DNA of 64,000 nt from Flammulina velutipes (lineage: Eukaryota; Basidiomycota; Agaricomycetes; Agaricales; Physalacriaceae). Each line of letters begins with the position of its first letter. Position 1 is the first letter of the stretch. Of the stretch, positions 22,962 to 35,373 are shown piece after piece. The stretch lies in contig CM022370.1 of assembly GCA_011800155.1 (NCBI GenBank), positions 1,302,001 to 1,366,000 of the forward strand. The letters are read 5' to 3'. Position numbers and translations under genes: made by a program. The notes under the pieces were generated by a model that ran no database searches, was not told the origin of the DNA, and worked only from the letters and a program-made list of their open reading frames with translations.

Positions 22962-25311
22962 TCAGCTACTCCCTCTCTTCATACTGAACATCGATGCGAT
23001 CGAGTTGGAGACCCGATTGGATGATGTTTGACCTTCTTCATTCTTGTGCATGGCTTCAGCATATCTGTGGGATGGGCACTAAGTTGCCTGGCGACGATGT
23101 GGAAAAGATACGCACAATAGCTTGTAGCGTACTAGCTCGCCTTCCACTTCATCATTCTGCAGCCTTGTTTTGACTAACTCGTTCTGCAAAAGATAAGAGG
23201 TCAAAGCGGAAATAGAAAGGATGTCACGTACCAAAATCTCCACATGTTCCGTGTTGAGTTGGGCAAATTCAGCCTCTAGTTTTTTGCTGCGAGAGATGAA
23301 TACCACGCAAAACGACAATAAAGACCATACATCTGAGCGGTGAGCATGCGATTTGCAGCACGTAATTCTTCCTTCTCATGGGCATCTTTGTGTGCCTCTC
23401 GCTGTTGAAGATTCAGTGTCGTTCAGCGTCTTGCGGTACGATAACTGCGTACCATGAGATCTTCATATTCATGACTGTACGAGTCCAACTGGAAGGGTGT
23501 AATGCGGAGAGATGTAGCATCCATCACAAACAAGTTTGTGTCGTATTTGGCCTCCCCATCACCGTCAAGCTTCAAGAATAAGTACATGAATGATAAGAAG
23601 CGACATGATGGACTAGCTACCTTGTAACGATCAAATAGTCGTGTGTTCAGAAATCCCAAAATCTCGTCGAATTTGAGGCTTAGGAGAATATCTTCATTCT
23701 TATGCAGCAAGGCAAGGCTGAATCCAAAGATAGCTTCGATGCCGCTAGCCAAAACGTTGTCATATATTCGGAAGACCACTTCTAGAGGGAAACTGGGCAT
23801 TGGTCACTCATACGTTTGGGAGATGCGACGGATGGACTTGCCGATAACTGAACATGGTTAAGAACCACTGCGAGCAAAACATGCTGGATTTGACGCCCTG
23901 CCGTAGAAAATGTACATGAAGAACTGGCAATATCTCTTCCAGAAGACGGTCGAACTGAGGAAAATCAGACGGCTGTTGCTGGATCTATTCGGGAGCTGAC
24001 CTGGAACTAGATGCGTGTTACATTATGCTCATATTCCGAATATTGCATACTACTCACTAACCGCATCTGAAGCTTTGGCATTTCAGGCAGAAAATGACCT
24101 CGAAGGTCATAGACGTCCATAAGTCGACATAGCAGAGAAAACGCTTCCTCGTCGGGCATCTGGCGCGACGTGTAAGCTCATATGGCAAGGGACATAAACC
24201 GCGCTTACGTTGAGAAGTAGTATTGCGACGACGAAAGGTAATCCCTGGCAGTATCCAACCTGAGGGTCATGACTGCGAAATCATGACTGAGTACGGACAG
24301 TAATATGGTACGCGCCGGAAACTCACAGAGAATAGGCTTTGAGAACATTGAACAGGTTTTCTTGCCCTATCCCTTGACCATCGGTGAAGAATGCATGATG
24401 GGGGAACGTTCTGGTTTGGTGAATTAAAGAACACGAGAAAGGGATGTGCTATCTCACCTTCCTAGATCACGCGTGATAGCTTTCTCGTGAGGACTGGATT
24501 CCTTTAATAGTTTCAGGTATGTGCTTTCTAATTCCGGATCCTTCGCTGCTGTCCTTGAAGAACGTACATGAAGGGAAGAAAGCATGCAATATGAACTTCA
24601 CTCACATTAACTGCCACATCATTCCACGGAGGGTATTCGGGATGCCTTTGGCGATTGCCTGGGCGAGCATTTCCGGTTCTGAATTGGCAAACGTCTGATA
24701 GTCTATGCGAAGTATTAAGTCGAGGTGAATGAAATGAGGTGAAGACTCGGACATACCGGCCATGACAGCGCCCCAAAAATCTATGCAGGTCATTAGCGGG
24801 GACGTGTTGGCAGTCAATAGGACATACCCCAGTCAATGACCTCGCCTTCCGTTTCGGTACCCTCCTCAACAACCTCGTTCTTCTTTTGTAAACGCGCAAA
24901 CTCTTCTTGAAGTTTGAGTTGCCCGTCGACGCTAGCACGATTATTCGCGCCATCTTCAGATTGCTTGAGGGCGTAAGGAAGGCTGTGGACCGAGCGTATG
25001 GTTGTCGTAGATGCTGACTTTTTGTGAGCACGGTCAGCAGCGTCGAAGCTCGGTGCAAGCGTGGAGGATGAACTTTGGGGTCGTTCTGAAATCGGAATTG
25101 ATGCAATACTAGATCCACTTTGTCGGTTTGATAAAGCCACGGTTGAGAAACGAGAGTCGTCGTCGGAGACGTCAGAAACCACGGAATCCGCCAAAGATTC
25201 GCGGTTGGTGCTTGGCTGCTGAAATGCGCCTGCTTCTGTTGGCGACAGAAGGTCATCGAGCGACAGTGCGGTTGTAGTGACTGTCGCAGATTCCGTTGGC
25301 TCGTCGGCCAT
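22962..25311 (-). CDS. TBC-domain Rab GTPase-activating protein (Gyp5/EVI5-like)
   Basis: Accelerates GTP hydrolysis on Rab proteins in vesicle traffic. The ATG is at 25309-25311. A Ser-rich disordered N-terminus of about 165 residues precedes the TBC domain, which has IAKGIPNTLRGMMWQLM, the arginine-finger motif KAITRDLGR (IxxDxxR type) and DPQVGYCQGLPFVVAILLLN with the glutamine finger. After FCSQWFLTMFSYRFPLEVVF and LASGIEAIFGFSLALLHKNE comes a C-terminal coiled coil (LRAANRMLTAQ, then LEAEFAQLNTEHVEILNELV). The protein ends SMFSMKRGSS at 22962. The TBC-plus-coiled-coil layout fits Gyp5/EVI5, which act on Ypt1 or Rab11-type GTPases. More than ten short introns split the gene. Confidence 0.93.
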
Positions 25312-25471
25312 TGCGAAAATCTAAATAAGTTTAGCTCGTTGCGCGTAAGAATAAAGGGCGGATTCCCGCTGGAATGATGTTTGTCGTACAGGCAATGGAC
25401 AAATATCAGCACTGCCACCGTTCCTTGCCAACAGCGTGACCGTGGTTCCCTTTCATTCCATCCAACCCACC

Positions 25472-28375
25472 ATGACTGACAATTCTGGCGTCGGTCTCTC
25501 CAACCAGAATCTTTCGCGTAGCCGCCGTCAACTCCTTGACTTGATTAATCGTCTGCACAGTACTGGGTACGGACTCTCAAGATATCTCACTGACTAGGGG
25601 TACTCAAGTGCCTTTCATAGTGCTCAAGTCGACATCGACCTCCCTCAAATCGCGGTCATTGGCTCACAGAGCGCAGGCAAATCTTCTTTGATAGAGTCAA
25701 TCTCTGGCATTACCCTCCCGCGTGCGTCTGGCACATGTACAAGGTGATACAATTCAAACAGTCCAGTGCATCTCATTAAGCATTAGAGTAGATGTCCCAC
25801 GGAATGTCGTCTTACGCATTCAGAAAAGGCATGGAAATGCACTGTTGTCTTACGCACGATCAACGACAAACATGGAAGGCCACTCGGTCAAGCAATCAAC
25901 AAACAATTCGGAGACATTATAACAGACAAAAGCAAGGTCGAGGAGCGCATCAGGAGGGCACAGCGCGCCATTCTGAATCCTTCTAAAGAATTCAACGCCT
26001 TCCTTGAGGGTGCAGACGAGGATCCCGCAGACTTTGAACTTACATTCTCCACCAACTGCGTTTCGTTGTCCATAAGCGGCCCCGATGTTGCAGACCTGTC
26101 CTTCTGTGATCTTCCAGGTATCAAGACTATCTCTCTATCGAATTTATCGGTTAATTTTCTCTACAGGTCTAATTGCGAGTGTCGGTGCTAGTGGCAAAGA
26201 ATCTGATATTGCACTCGTCAAAGGTCTTGTAACTTCATACATCGAGAAGGAAAGCTGCATTATTCTGCTCACTGTTGCATGTGAAAGTGAGTCTTGAAGG
26301 TTTTCCGCCCTTCTTCTACTTCTAACACAACCTACCCAGCCGATTTTGAGAATCAAGGAGCGCATCATCTCGCGAAAACATTCGATCCGGACGGCAAGCG
26401 CACCATAGGTATTTCTCACGTCCTCTTGATTGACTGAAGCTTATGCGCGCCTACAGGTGTGCTCACCAAGCCCGACCGCATACCGGTTGGCGAAGAGGAG
26501 AGTTGGCTCCCTTTCATTCGGAATGAAAAAGAACCACTTGAAAACAATTGGTATTGTGTCAAACAACCTTCACAAGCTGACCTGAAGAAAGGCGTCACAT
26601 GGAGTGATGCTCGCAAGAGGGAGGACGAATGGTTCGCTTTAACTCAGCCATGGTCATCTATGGATTTCGTTTACCAGCGCTATCTGCGGACGACAAATCT
26701 CATCGAGCGTCTGAGTTCCATTCTATCTGACCTAGTCAAAAAACGGTGATTGCAATTTCATTGTTGTTCAACTGCTCTTATTAAGCTCCACATCGTCCAT
26801 AGGCTGCCTGAAATCCAAACCGAGCTTGCGAAATCATTACAGAGCGCCTCCGCCAGTTTGAGCCGTCTCCCGAAGCCTCCTTCAAACAACCCACAGCACG
26901 ATATCGCTACCAAGCTTTCCGACTTTTGTTCCGAGCTACGGAGACGTATTGAAGGTGTGCCAGACAAGAAAGGAATTATCCAGTCTATCCGACCATTCCA
27001 GGTCAGCTTTCGGAGAGCCATTAGGGAAACGGCTCCAAACTTCATTCCTGTAGAACGTGCTAGAGCTGTGGACGAAGTTTTAGCCCCGTTTCATTTCTTA
27101 GAGAACGAAGAAGAGGCCGACGACGACTCGACGACAAATGATGATGAATCCGAGGATGAGGATGTAGACGAACCACAGTTAACGTTCACTGATGATGTCC
27201 CCGAGGATGAGGATTACAACGATCAAGATAGCGAAACTGAGAAAGCTGATGATGAATATTCTGACGATGCAATTTACATAGACGAGGTCAACAGCCGAGC
27301 TTTGCAGTGCGTGTCTTTATTCAGTTCTATTAAGTGTGTTAATTGCTAATTGGATTCCTGAAACAGCGCGCGCACTCGTGAACTTCCAGGAAATCATCCT
27401 TTCATCGTTCAAGCTTCCTTCATCCGCAAATTTGTCCAAAACTGGCTTAAACCTGCGAAGGAACTGTGTGATGCGGTACACGGAATCTTGGTCGAGCACG
27501 TCGACTCATTGATTTCGGAAACCTTTGGTGGGGTGGGGACGGGCGTCTTGGAACACCAAGTACGGTAAGCGTTTTTCTCTGGTAGTCAGTCTCTGACACT
27601 CTGTGTCCTCAATGACATGCTTTGCAGAACCATCATAATGCAACATTTGGGCGAACGACTCGAGCAAACTAAGGAACGTGTCGCTTGGCTCCATTCAATC
27701 GAAGATCTCCCTTTCACTTTGAACACGCATTATCTCTCCGACTATCAAACCAAATTTATGGCTGCCTATAAGGGGCACCGTCAACAGGCAATTCATGGTG
27801 ATTTGCTTGCCTTGTTGAACAGGGCACTTGATGGAAATGGTGAGGATGACGAGGATGGTGAGGAGACGGACGCTTCCGTGCAGACTATTCTGTCGGAATT
27901 GGTAAAGCTGGGCATCCGCAAGGTTGACCCAGTCGATTTGTTCAAACTCCTCCCTGCCGATGAGATGGAACCTGCCCTGCGAGTTATGTCTGAAGTGCGC
28001 GCGTACTTTCAAGGTAATTAGTATGTCTTATGCCTAGGTTGCGAGCTGATGTCTTGTACAGTTGCATACAAGAGATACACGGACACCGTTCCCCTTGCCA
28101 TTGACCGCGACCTGGTACGAGGCATCCAAACAGACTTACTTGCTATCTTGGCAGACAAATTAGGTGTGTATGGGCCGGAAGGGCACGACATCTGCTCGGA
28201 TCTTGCCGCGGAGAGCTCGCAGATAAACGCCAAACGCCTCGAGTTGAATATGAAGATGAAGCGACTGCAGAGTGCTAGTCAAGAACTTGCAAGCATTCAT
28301 ATTCCCAAGCGAAAGAGGAAGGCCTCGATTTCAGAGGGCACGCCTGTCTCCAAAAGGCTTCATTCAAGGAATTGA
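25472..28375 (+). CDS. Dynamin-like GTPase (Mx/DRP type)
   Basis: Large GTPase with an N-terminal G domain, a stalk and a C-terminal effector region. The P-loop is GSQSAGKSS (about 25664). The G2 region CPIECR-like stretch precedes 25790. G3 is DLPG (about 26107) and G4 is TKPD (about 26465). The stalk contains [21 protein letters not shown] 45-residue run of mostly Asp/Glu at about 27108-27290 is inserted in the stalk. The end reads [20 protein letters not shown] and [20 protein letters not shown], as in a GED, then a basic KRKRKAS tail. I see no PH domain or transmembrane segment, so it is nearer the Mx/fungal dynamin family than classical dynamin. The neighbouring TBC gene is divergent, 160 bases away. 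The role in division or trafficking is not known. Confidence 0.9.
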
Positions 28376-28484
28376 AGGACAGTCCCAATCTTTGCATTAC
28401 TTACCATGAATCTACACTTAGATCTTGAATATTTTATAACCGAGTATATTCATTCCTATACAATTTGGTTCTCGCAGTCCATCG

Positions 28485-30072
28485 TCAGATCTCCAGAGCT
28501 TCATATACTGCCCTTTCGACTTTCTCTTTGATTTCTGAAACTATAGGTGCGGAAGACGGGAGAAGATTCGGAGACCAGACACACTACTCGAGGTGAGTAG
28601 AAGTATTTTGAATTGTATCTCGTACTCACTGCGATTTTGGCAGCAGGATCTATCCAGTACTCCGTTCCGCCGGCTCCTGCCCATCCTGCTGAACCCGAAT
28701 TTCGACCCCATCCGCCTTTGCGTCCATCCTTGAGGTATAAACACATGGCAGTACTCCAGTCCAACTCTCCGACTTCAGTTGCATGGAAGCGGGCCCCTAC
28801 GAACCTCGTCAAGCCCTCCTTCGCCGTCTCGGAAAGAGTGGGAGTAAACAGAGATTTGATTGACGATTCAGAGAGGACCTTGGATGTCGTTTTCTCGACG
28901 AAGGCGCTCAAAATGTCCCGAAGAACCAGGATATAATCCGAAACGGTGGAGTAGACGCCACCTCCCCCGACTCCATACTCGATTTCCGCCGTTCTGAAGA
29001 AAGTCAGATATCAATCTTCTCTTCCATTTGCGAAGTACTGACTTGCGGGGAAGGGTTAGCCCCGGGAACTGATCCACCAGGACTTCGTACGTGCGGGAAT
29101 TGACATCATACCATCTTAGTGGCATAAGGCGCTCAGCCTGATCATTTTCGAAGGGGATAAATGATGTGTTCTTCATTCCCAGAGGCCCGAAGATGTTTTC
29201 CTTCATATAGTCTTCGAGTGATGCTACGGTAGCTTTCTGAATTAAAAGTCCAAGCCATCTAACACATCATCAGTGACTTGGGAAATCAGGGCTACTGCCA
29301 TTGGGATGACTTACTCTGCTGAATTCCCATATTGATAGGCTGTACCGGGTTCTTCAGTCAATGGCGTATGGATCAAGTTATCCTGCAGATCAACGTGGTG
29401 AGTCCTTCAGGACCGTAAGGTATCCCCCGGGATCTACGTATGAGAGATGCGCCTTACGATCTTGCAGCTGTTGACGAAGCCCTTCCCTTTGGCACCATCA
29501 GGAAGACTCTTCTTCCACAAGGTCACTTTATCTCCAAATTCCTGTCCGAACCCGCTGGATTGATTGAGCATCGCTTTGATGGTGATTTCCTTTTCGGTTG
29601 TGCGATAGCGTGGTTCCCCAGACGACGAGAAGGAATCGATGATACGAAGCGGAGGCTTGAGTTCCGGAAAGAAGGTCGACATGGGCGTATCGAGCGTGAT
29701 GACGCCCTTCTCGATAAGCTGGAGGATGGCGATCTGCGGGGGGAGATTAAGTCCCCCTTGCAGATCTCGAGTGGGACATGTACTTACAGAAGTCAAGAGC
29801 TTTGTTGTAGAGGCAAAGAACATAATGGTATCCTTATTGACAACTTTGGCTGTCTCTGAAGTATCCAGAACATCTACCTTGCCCTCTGCAAATGCAATCG
29901 TTCGGATCAGTGTTCATAGATTCGGTGCTCACTCACCATAGTGCTCAAAGATTACTTTCTCCGGAGAACAGATAGTCAAACCATTTCCAGGCAGTACACT
30001 AGCGGCTTCTTGGAGAATGGCAACGAGTTTTGTTCTGCCTTGGTCAGAAATTCGGGGATATGGGGCGCTCAT
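28485..30072 (-). CDS. Serine beta-lactamase-fold hydrolase (class C / esterase type)
   Basis: Penicillin-binding-protein-like serine hydrolase. In fungi such proteins act as esterases or polyketide-release enzymes, and some cleave beta-lactams. The ATG is at 30070-30072 (MSAPYPRISDQGRTKL). The S-x-x-K nucleophile motif is FFASTTKLLTS near 29795-29823. The tyrosine motif is YQYGNSAEW near 29320-29345, and a glycine-rich GVGGGGVYSTVSDY segment follows. The C-terminal part has WAGAGGTEYWIDP and, after a last intron, AKIA-CVWSPNLLPSSAPIV, ending EALEI at 28485. It has no signal peptide, so it is probably cytosolic or lumenal-independent. It converges with the dynamin gene, with 109 bases between stops. 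Confidence 0.88.
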
Positions 30073-30540
30073 GGAGATTGAAGTAGATGGAAGCTCCAGT
30101 TGAGGGGGCGACGCAGTGGGGAGGATACGGCGGCTGTAGCCGGCCGTTACAGTTAGGTTGAGGATTGGTTGAGGAGAGATACTAATAACCGAAGCTTCGC
30201 CGACGACTGTTGCCTGTTAAGTGCATTGAGACGAGGCGCGTCACTTGACACCGAAAGATGCTGGTAACTTGGAAGGTTGACATATCCTTATCTTGTGAGA
30301 GAATCAACAATCGAGAATTGCAAGTTCGACTTGTTCTGGAGAATCCGGATGACATTGTATTCTAGTAAGTACATGGGTAGTGCCTATGCTCCCTACCCCC
30401 CAAAGTTAACATTTACAACATGATGAAAGAATAGAAATAATAATAGCACCAAGAAAGTGGGTCGCAGGGAAAATCGAAGTGATAGCGAGGGTTGCGCGAA
30501 ACATATATCTACAGGTGAAAGTCCGAAAAGAAAATGCCAG
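30073..30540. other. Spacer, nothing recognised
   Basis: About 470 bases between the hydrolase promoter and the Yippee stop. It carries A/T-rich stretches and no supported gene. It presumably serves as promoter and terminator. Confidence 0.5.
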
Positions 30541-31149
30541 CTACTCCAAATTGCTGTCTTCTGAATCCGAGCTCATTACAGAGCGTTGTCTGCGAGGCTT
30601 GTCCATCTTGACCGAGAGGTTTTCGAGTTCCATAAGGAAGTGCCCTTCCTTCCAGCGTTCGCTGGAAGAATGCGCACGTATTATATGCCAGCCAAGATAC
30701 GAATGGCAGGTGGAACACGATATCTCCTCCATCGTGTGGGCACCAGTGTTCATGAGATGGACGACTGGTCGAGATAGATTGACATGATGTCTAAGGGAGG
30801 GGGATTCAATCAGGACGGGATTGAAGGGAAAGCATAGATAGTACTTACATTTCAGTAAACAGCGAAGCCTTCCCGTTGAACCCCCTGAATGCCCGTGAGC
30901 GGGGAGGTATCTATTCTCGGGTAAGGGAGCTGTCGCGTCAATAGCAGCAGTGCAACGTACCTTGGACAGCGGCAGTAGCATGCTAATGCAAGTTATGGAC
31001 GATTTGCATTCTTTGCACGATAGCTGACGCGGTATGGGAGGGAGTGGTCGAGACTGAGGTCGGGAGGGAAGAGTGGGTAGCCGACGGCGGGGGGTCGTTG
31101 GAGACTCCGGCAGAAGGGAATAGTGATAGTGAAGCTCAGAATGAGACAT
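30541..31149 (-). CDS. Yippee-domain zinc-binding protein
   Basis: Member of the Yippee/Mis18/cereblon fold group. The ATG is at 31147-31149. The N-terminus of about 40 residues is Pro/Arg-rich (PRRRLPTLPSRPQSRPLPPI). The domain starts QLSCKECKSSITCIS. The two internal introns are removed to give KIPPRSRAFRGFNGKASLFT and then NLSRPVVHLMNTGAHTMEEI. The second zinc pair is SCSTCHSYLGWHII, followed by AHSSSERWKEGHFLMELENL. The C-x2-C pairs, the GW and the KEG-F-ELE signature agree with YPEL proteins. The tail is basic then acidic (SDSEDSNLE). YPEL proteins are linked to GID/CTLH ubiquitin-ligase assembly and to cell division, but the role here is unknown. A TATA-like element lies about 38 bases upstream. 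Confidence 0.93.
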   Translation of the reverse strand: MSHSELHYHYSLLPESPTTPRRRLPTLPSRPQSRPLPPIPRQLSCKECKSSITCISMLLPLSKVRCTAAIDATAPLPENRYLPAHGHSGGSTGRLRCLLKCKYYLCFPFNPVLIESPSLRHHVNLSRPVVHLMNTGAHTMEEISCSTCHSYLGWHIIRAHSSSERWKEGHFLMELENLSVKMDKPRRQRSVMSSDSEDSNLE

Positions 31150-31534
31150 AGGGCAAAAGGTGAGACGCGGTATGGGGGGAGCTCTGTTTTATAGGAAAGA
31201 TGAACAGTGCCTGTACTGCCGGATACCATCACCGGATACGAGCAACAATCGAGATTGATTCTGCCTCCGGATATGTCTTGCAGACCTGTGCAGGCTCACT
31301 AACGCACGGACTTAGATATCCAAATGGCGAGATGGATAAGCAAAAGGAATAATCAAACACAGACATCACGAAGCAAAGGTGCGCGTGCGTGCAGGAGCCC
31401 CGATGGATATGCCGTATTGGTCTGATGGTGTGCTCGGATCAAAAATGCTTGATGATGGCAACATGGCTGGCGCACCGATACGGTCGTGCGACGGACATAC
31501 CTGCCACCATTGAGCATAGCTCAGAAACTATTAA
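31150..31534. promoter_or_regulatory. Divergent promoter region, Yippee and allantoinase
   Basis: 385 bases between two divergent start codons. Apart from the TATA-like element next to Yippee I see no clear sites. Shared control of an unrelated regulator and a purine-catabolism enzyme is not implied. Confidence 0.4.
31187..31193 (-). promoter_or_regulatory. TATA-box candidate for the Yippee gene
   Basis: TATAAAA on the minus strand, about 38 bases upstream of the ATG at 31149. Confidence 0.45.
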
Positions 31535-33204
31535 ATGCCCTCCGCTACCGGGATACTTGTCTGTGTGAGCAACAATGTTCTCCTTCCGGACTCGGAAACC
31601 CCTCGCCCAGCTACCGTAGTTGTGGATCGTGCAACGGGAAAAATTACACAAGTCATCTTGTCGAAGGCCCCGAGATCATCGTTCCCACAGGATGCTGGAT
31701 GGATAGATGCTGGCGACAAATATGTACTTCCAGGACTTGTAGAGTACGTACTACCGACCCCAGTGATCGCTTAGCTTTCGATTGCTCATCTCAACTCCAT
31801 CTTCAGCTCGCATGTTCATCTTAATGAGCCCGGGCGCACCGACTGGGAGGGCTTTTGGACCGGTACTCGCGCCGCTGCCTCTGGCGGGATTACCACTGTT
31901 GTAGACATGCCGCTTAACTCTATACCCCCGACCATTAGCGTGGCGGATCTCAAGATCAAACAGGCGGCCTCGAAAAATCAATGTTTCACCGATGTTGCAT
32001 TTTGGGGAGGCGTGATACCAGGCAATCAGGTACGTTCATTCTTCGAGAGAAGTATGGCGCGACAATTCCAGCCAGGAACATCTTCAACCACTTGTGGCGG
32101 CTGGAGTAAAAGGTTTCAAATGCTTTCTGATTGAAAGTGGCGTCGATGTAGGGCTTTTATCTGCTATCTTGCTCGTGATTCTTAGGTGCCCTGTAGGAGT
32201 TTCCGTGCGTTGCAGAATCCGACCTTCGAGAAGCCATGAAAGTCCTTCAGGTGGGCTCCGTGCGAATCTTTTCTTTTGAATATGTCTGATGCCTCGAACG
32301 TTGGTGCTAGGACGTCCCTACAGTTCTGCTCTTCCATGCCGAATTGGATTCACCAACCGGGGACCTCCATGACGCGGTCGTCGACACATCCCAACTAGCC
32401 CCCAACCTGTACTCTACATTCTTGACTTCACGGCCCCAAAAGCTTGAAGTGGACGCGATATCTCTAATCACATCGCTCCAGAGGGAATTTCCAAATCTAC
32501 GATGTCACATCGTTCATCTTTCTGCGTCATCTGCGCTCCCGATTATTCGGGATGCCAGGGCGGCGGGGCTGAAGCTTACCGTCGAGACCTGTTTTCATTA
32601 TCTATGTCTATCCGCGGACTCTATTCCTCACGGCCGGCCGGAATTCAAATGTTGCCCGCCCATTCGGGAGGACAGCAACAGAGACTTGCTCTGGGAAGCG
32701 TTGATTGAAGGTACCATTGACTGTGTGGTATCTGATCACAGTCCTTGTGTTGCACAGCTGAAGAAGCTTGATGAAGGAGACATTATGGGAGCGTGGGGCG
32801 GGATCAGTACCCTTGGACTCGGACTCAGTCTTCTGTGGACTGAGGGGCGCCAGCGAGGCGTTGGAGTTGGGAAGATAATAGATTGGACAAGTGGTAAGAC
32901 TGCGCAGCATGCTGGGCTTGATCACGTCAAAGGGCAATTGAAAGCTGGCTACGACGCGGACTTTGTTATCTGGGATCCGGAAGCTGAGTTCGAGGTGATG
33001 AGAAACGCTGTCAAAACTGAAGTATCATTGTGCTGACAGTTTCCCAAGGTTACCAAGGAATCGCTCAATTTTAAGAATAAGTTGTCGCCATACGAAGGGC
33101 AAAGATTGCGCGGCGTGGTTGAGAAGACATACCTTCGAGGACGGCTTGTATATGATCGTGAGAATGGGTTCGATGGCCACCCGCCTGTTGGACAGCTGTT
33201 GTAA
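31535..33204 (+). CDS. DAL1: Allantoinase
   Basis: Cyclic amidohydrolase that opens the ring of allantoin to allantoate in purine nitrogen recycling. The ATG is at 31535. The first exon ends GDKYVLPGLV, and the next begins DSHVHLNEPGRTDWEGFW, which supplies the metal-binding HxH. Later motifs are AAGVKGFKCFLIESG (bridging Lys), VLLFHAELDSP, CHIVHLSASSALP and VVSDHSPC (metal Asp). A last intron with donor GTGATG and acceptor near 33051 gives VTKESLNFKNKLSPYEG and GQLL at the stop (33202-33204). Allantoinase is preferred over dihydroorotase because of the overall order of motifs and the KNKLSPY C-terminus. No other allantoin-pathway gene lies nearby. Confidence 0.93.
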
Positions 33205-33429
33205 GATGGAGAAATGCAAGGGCCTGTGGCTGTCAAGAGGATTGTTCGCATACACATAATCGGTAGCTTAGATTGGCTCTCGTAGAAACTTAGTAAACAG
33301 CAAATGAATGCTGACGATACGTGTTTGGCATCCAGGCTGACGCGAAACATGAGTGTATGTTTTCCACGTGGGAAGGCGGTCCTAGGCTTACCCCATTCAC
33401 TTCGACAGGTTTTTCGACGACGGTTGTGA

Positions 33430-35373
33430 ATGCATTCACTCGGATTGTGGGCGGTGGTCTTTGCTTGTCTAGTCGATTCAGTGTTCTCGTATATCCCAGC
33501 GTTGCCGACCAACTCGACGGACGATGCGATAAAGGGCGGCTTGAATGTCACTGATGTCTCCAAAGTACATCTGCAGTGGTACATGAATGGGTATGTCTTG
33601 GCGCTTCTGTCCAAAAAGCTATGCTAAGAACGCAAAGGTCGTCCTGGGAGAACGTCTCGTATCAGCTCGTCGGCAATGGCAGCGAAGGAATAAGCAAGGT
33701 CGGTCTCCGCGTCGAATCTTCCCACACGCCTCGTTAACCTCTCCTAGGGCGCTCTATTGCACTTTTCCGAGGCGAAAGTCAATAACGACACACCTGGCAG
33801 TCAGTCCGCTCTCTCCATCCAAGTACATGTTGTTGATAAACCGGGCTAGCTACGACACCATGGATTGCGCTCGTATCGTGTGACTTTAACGCCACAGATA
33901 TGTCAATGGAGCTGGATATCTTCACGCTTGCGAGGGACAAGGGCGCTAGAGGAGCAGTAAGCTTTCTATTAGTATAGGCACTCTACTCCCTTCCTCACGT
34001 CCAATCACAGCTGCTCTACTCCCTCTACTCTGCGGCCTGTATCATCAATCCCGAATATGCCGATCCCGCAACATTTGACCAAGTCTTCGATATCTTCTCG
34101 ACCAAAAGCTTGACATCTGCGCATATTATAGAGTATCAGTTTGGTCAAATCGGCTCAATCAACGACAGTATCTCGGGCACCTATGACTCTCAAAAACTTA
34201 ATGATTCCGCGTCGATCATGAGCAAGACCATCGAAGACGGATACGCCTCTTCTCCCGGCTTCCTGTATGCCACCCTACGGGCCTACAATGCGACGGGGGC
34301 TTCCAATGACACATCTCCAAACACGAGTAACGGACAGAACGGAGATGATGAAGACAAAGGGGGCTCTAACACCGCTCTGGCGATGTACGCCTTTCTTCGT
34401 TCTGCAGTGACGCATGTTTATCATTCTTGTAGGATCGTGCTCTACGCTATCACTGGATGCGTATCGGCCCTTTTCTGTGTCATTATCATCACTGGGGTGC
34501 GTTTCGTTTATTCCCATCAGGAAAACGTTAATAGACTATGACAGGCTATCCGTGCTATCCGACATCCAGAGCGCTATGGACCCAGACGACATGGTGGCGG
34601 AGAGGTCTACCAGACCCGCACCCAAGGCTTGACAAGGGCGATCCTCGAGACTTTCCCTCTCGTCAAGTTTGGTACTAATGCGCCGCCACCCCGGGGACCG
34701 TATTATGAAGACAAGGCTCCGGAAGGGAGTGTTGACGAGTTCGGCCACCAGGTCCACGCGCTACCTATGCAAGAGTTGAGTGGCAGTCCTGAACATCAAA
34801 GCGCCGCCGATGAAGAGGTCGTGGCCCGACCTCGCCCACCGAAAGAGGATATCGTTCGCGATGACCCTCACCTCATTGATAATCACGGAGCAAGCACTTC
34901 GAACCCCGCCAACTCCAATGATGTTCCAGTACCAGCCGCCATCGGCCGGGAAACTTGCCCCATCTGTATCGTTGACTTTGAAGACGACGACGACGTTCGC
35001 ATCCTACCGTGCGAAGGAAAGCATCGTTTCCACCAGCAATGTGTAGATCCGTGGCTCCTTGAACTGTCTAGCTCGTGTCCAATTTGTCGACAAGGTGCGT
35101 GGACTGGGAGATCCTCAGGATAGCGAACTGACTCCTCCGTTTGTTCCGTCAGATTTTCTAGCTCTGGAAACAATGTTATCCAGGGAGGAAACAGGACCTG
35201 ATGAATTTAGACGCGATCGATATGCAGATGAAGCACATCATGCGCGCCCTCACAGCGGCCGTTTCTCACGCTATATTCGCTCGGCGATTCGTCGGCGTCG
35301 AGACCGTGACCAGGATGATGATGACCCTCCACCCGCTCCCGCCCTTCCTACTGCTGCTCACACATCTGTCTGA
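33430..35373 (+). CDS. PA-TM-RING type E3 ubiquitin ligase
   Basis: Membrane RING-H2 ligase of the endomembrane system (RNF13/RNF128-like layout). The signal peptide is [20 protein letters not shown]. The lumenal protease-associated region has many N-glycosylation sites (NSTDD, NVTDVS, NDTSPN) and the block [20 protein letters not shown]. After an acidic Asn/Ser-rich linker the single membrane segment is [20 protein letters not shown] (about 34435-34500). The cytosolic RING-H2 is [33 protein letters not shown] and SSCPICRQ, giving C3H2C3. It ends in an Arg-rich stretch and a Pro/Ala tail, with the stop at 35373. It runs head-to-tail with allantoinase, 225 bases apart, with no functional link apparent. 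Confidence 0.9.

Noticed and set aside
29440..29859. Plus-strand 139-residue frame in the beta-lactamase-fold gene.
   Set aside because: Opposite strand of the exon carrying the S-x-x-K motif; no domain seen.
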